Positions 6,353 through 6,590 of a stretch of DNA of 6,590 nt are shown here, piece by piece. Below the pieces are notes generated by a model that worked only from the letters and a program-made list of their open reading frames with translations, searched no databases and was not told the origin of the DNA. The DNA comes from Pirellulaceae bacterium (GTDB lineage Bacteria; Planctomycetota; Planctomycetia; Pirellulales; Pirellulaceae). The stretch spans positions 1 to 6,590 of the forward strand of contig JADLDX010000002.1 in the NCBI GenBank assembly GCA_020846515.1, in the 5' to 3' direction. The translations under genes and the position numbers were made by a program. The stretch's first letter is position 1. Each line of letters begins with the position of its first letter.

Positions 6353-6590
6353 CAGTCAGCCGTAGGCGTACCTGAATTCACCGCGGAGCTATGGCCCACA
6401 ACTGACGTGATGCTGAAGAAACCGTGGGCTAGCGCCCGGCGGCTGATATCCTCAAATCGTTTAACAGTCAGCCGTAGGCGTACTTGAATTCACCGCGGAG
6501 CTATGGCCCAGCATCTGACGTAGTGCTGAAGAAACCGTGGGCTAGCGCCCAGCGGCTGATATCCACAAATCGTTTAACAGTCAGCCGTAG
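6343..6590. repeat. Tandem array of a 112/113-bp unit with internal inverted repeats, cut by window edge
   Basis: Copy 1 is 6343-6454 (112 bp), copy 2 is 6455-6567 (113 bp), and copy 3 starts at 6568 and is cut at 6590 after 23 identical bases. Copies 1 and 2 differ mainly in one short patch (6398-6411 in copy 1) and a few single bases. In copy 1, TCAGCCG (6356-6362) and GGCG (6365-6368) can pair with CGGCTGA (6440-6446) and CGCC (6433-6436). An inner stem pairs GCCCAC (6394-6399) with GTGGGC (6424-6429), and GCTA (6388-6391) with TAGC (6430-6433). The array begins within the last ten bases of nadB and supplies its stop codon. No credible coding frame was seen; the 113-bp period is not a multiple of three. 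Confidence 0.92.

Noticed and set aside
6343..6590. CRISPR array
   Set aside because: The repeated unit is over 110 bp, is nearly identical throughout and has no unique spacers. No cas gene is present.

Overview
The window looks like a planctomycete chromosome, most likely Pirellulaceae-like. This is inferred from gene content and style: a CheB/CheR-type PAS kinase, a Bacillus-type HemQ, a NadB with the PRYLVPF lead-in, weak or absent Shine-Dalgarno sites, and short tandem repeats in the spacers. No rRNA, tRNA or other marker fixes the taxonomy. No transposase, integrase, CRISPR array or phage gene is visible.

Layout. (1) Positions 2-2757, + strand: the 3' part of a large multi-PAS histidine kinase, cut by the left edge, overlaps by 4 bp a NarL/LuxR-type response regulator. 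Together they form a complete two-component output pair. The kinase's last PAS domain carries the His and Arg expected of a FixL-type heme/oxygen sensor. (2) Positions 2758-2867: a convergent spacer with two adjacent heptamer arrays, an imperfect hairpin and a G-run. (3) Positions 2868-3581, - strand: an OmpR/PhoB-type response regulator with no kinase beside it. (4) Positions 3582-3752: a divergent spacer with three abutting 19-bp direct repeats. (5) Positions 3753-4601, + strand: hemQ, coproheme decarboxylase, the last step of coproporphyrin-dependent heme synthesis. (6) Positions 4694-6352, + strand: nadB, L-aspartate oxidase, the first step of de novo NAD synthesis. (7) Positions 6343-6590: a tandem array of a 112/113-bp unit with internal inverted repeats. 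It begins inside the last codons of nadB and runs off the right edge.

How the genes may work together. The kinase and the LuxR-type regulator are almost certainly partners. hemQ and nadB lie in the same direction 92 bp apart and could be co-transcribed. They have a chemical link, since NadB makes H2O2 when it uses O2 and HemQ uses H2O2 to decarboxylate coproheme. With a possible heme-PAS kinase nearby there is a loose oxygen/heme theme, but nothing in the sequence proves joint regulation. The genes are recognisable family members. The less explained material is in the repeats and in the FixL-like PAS.
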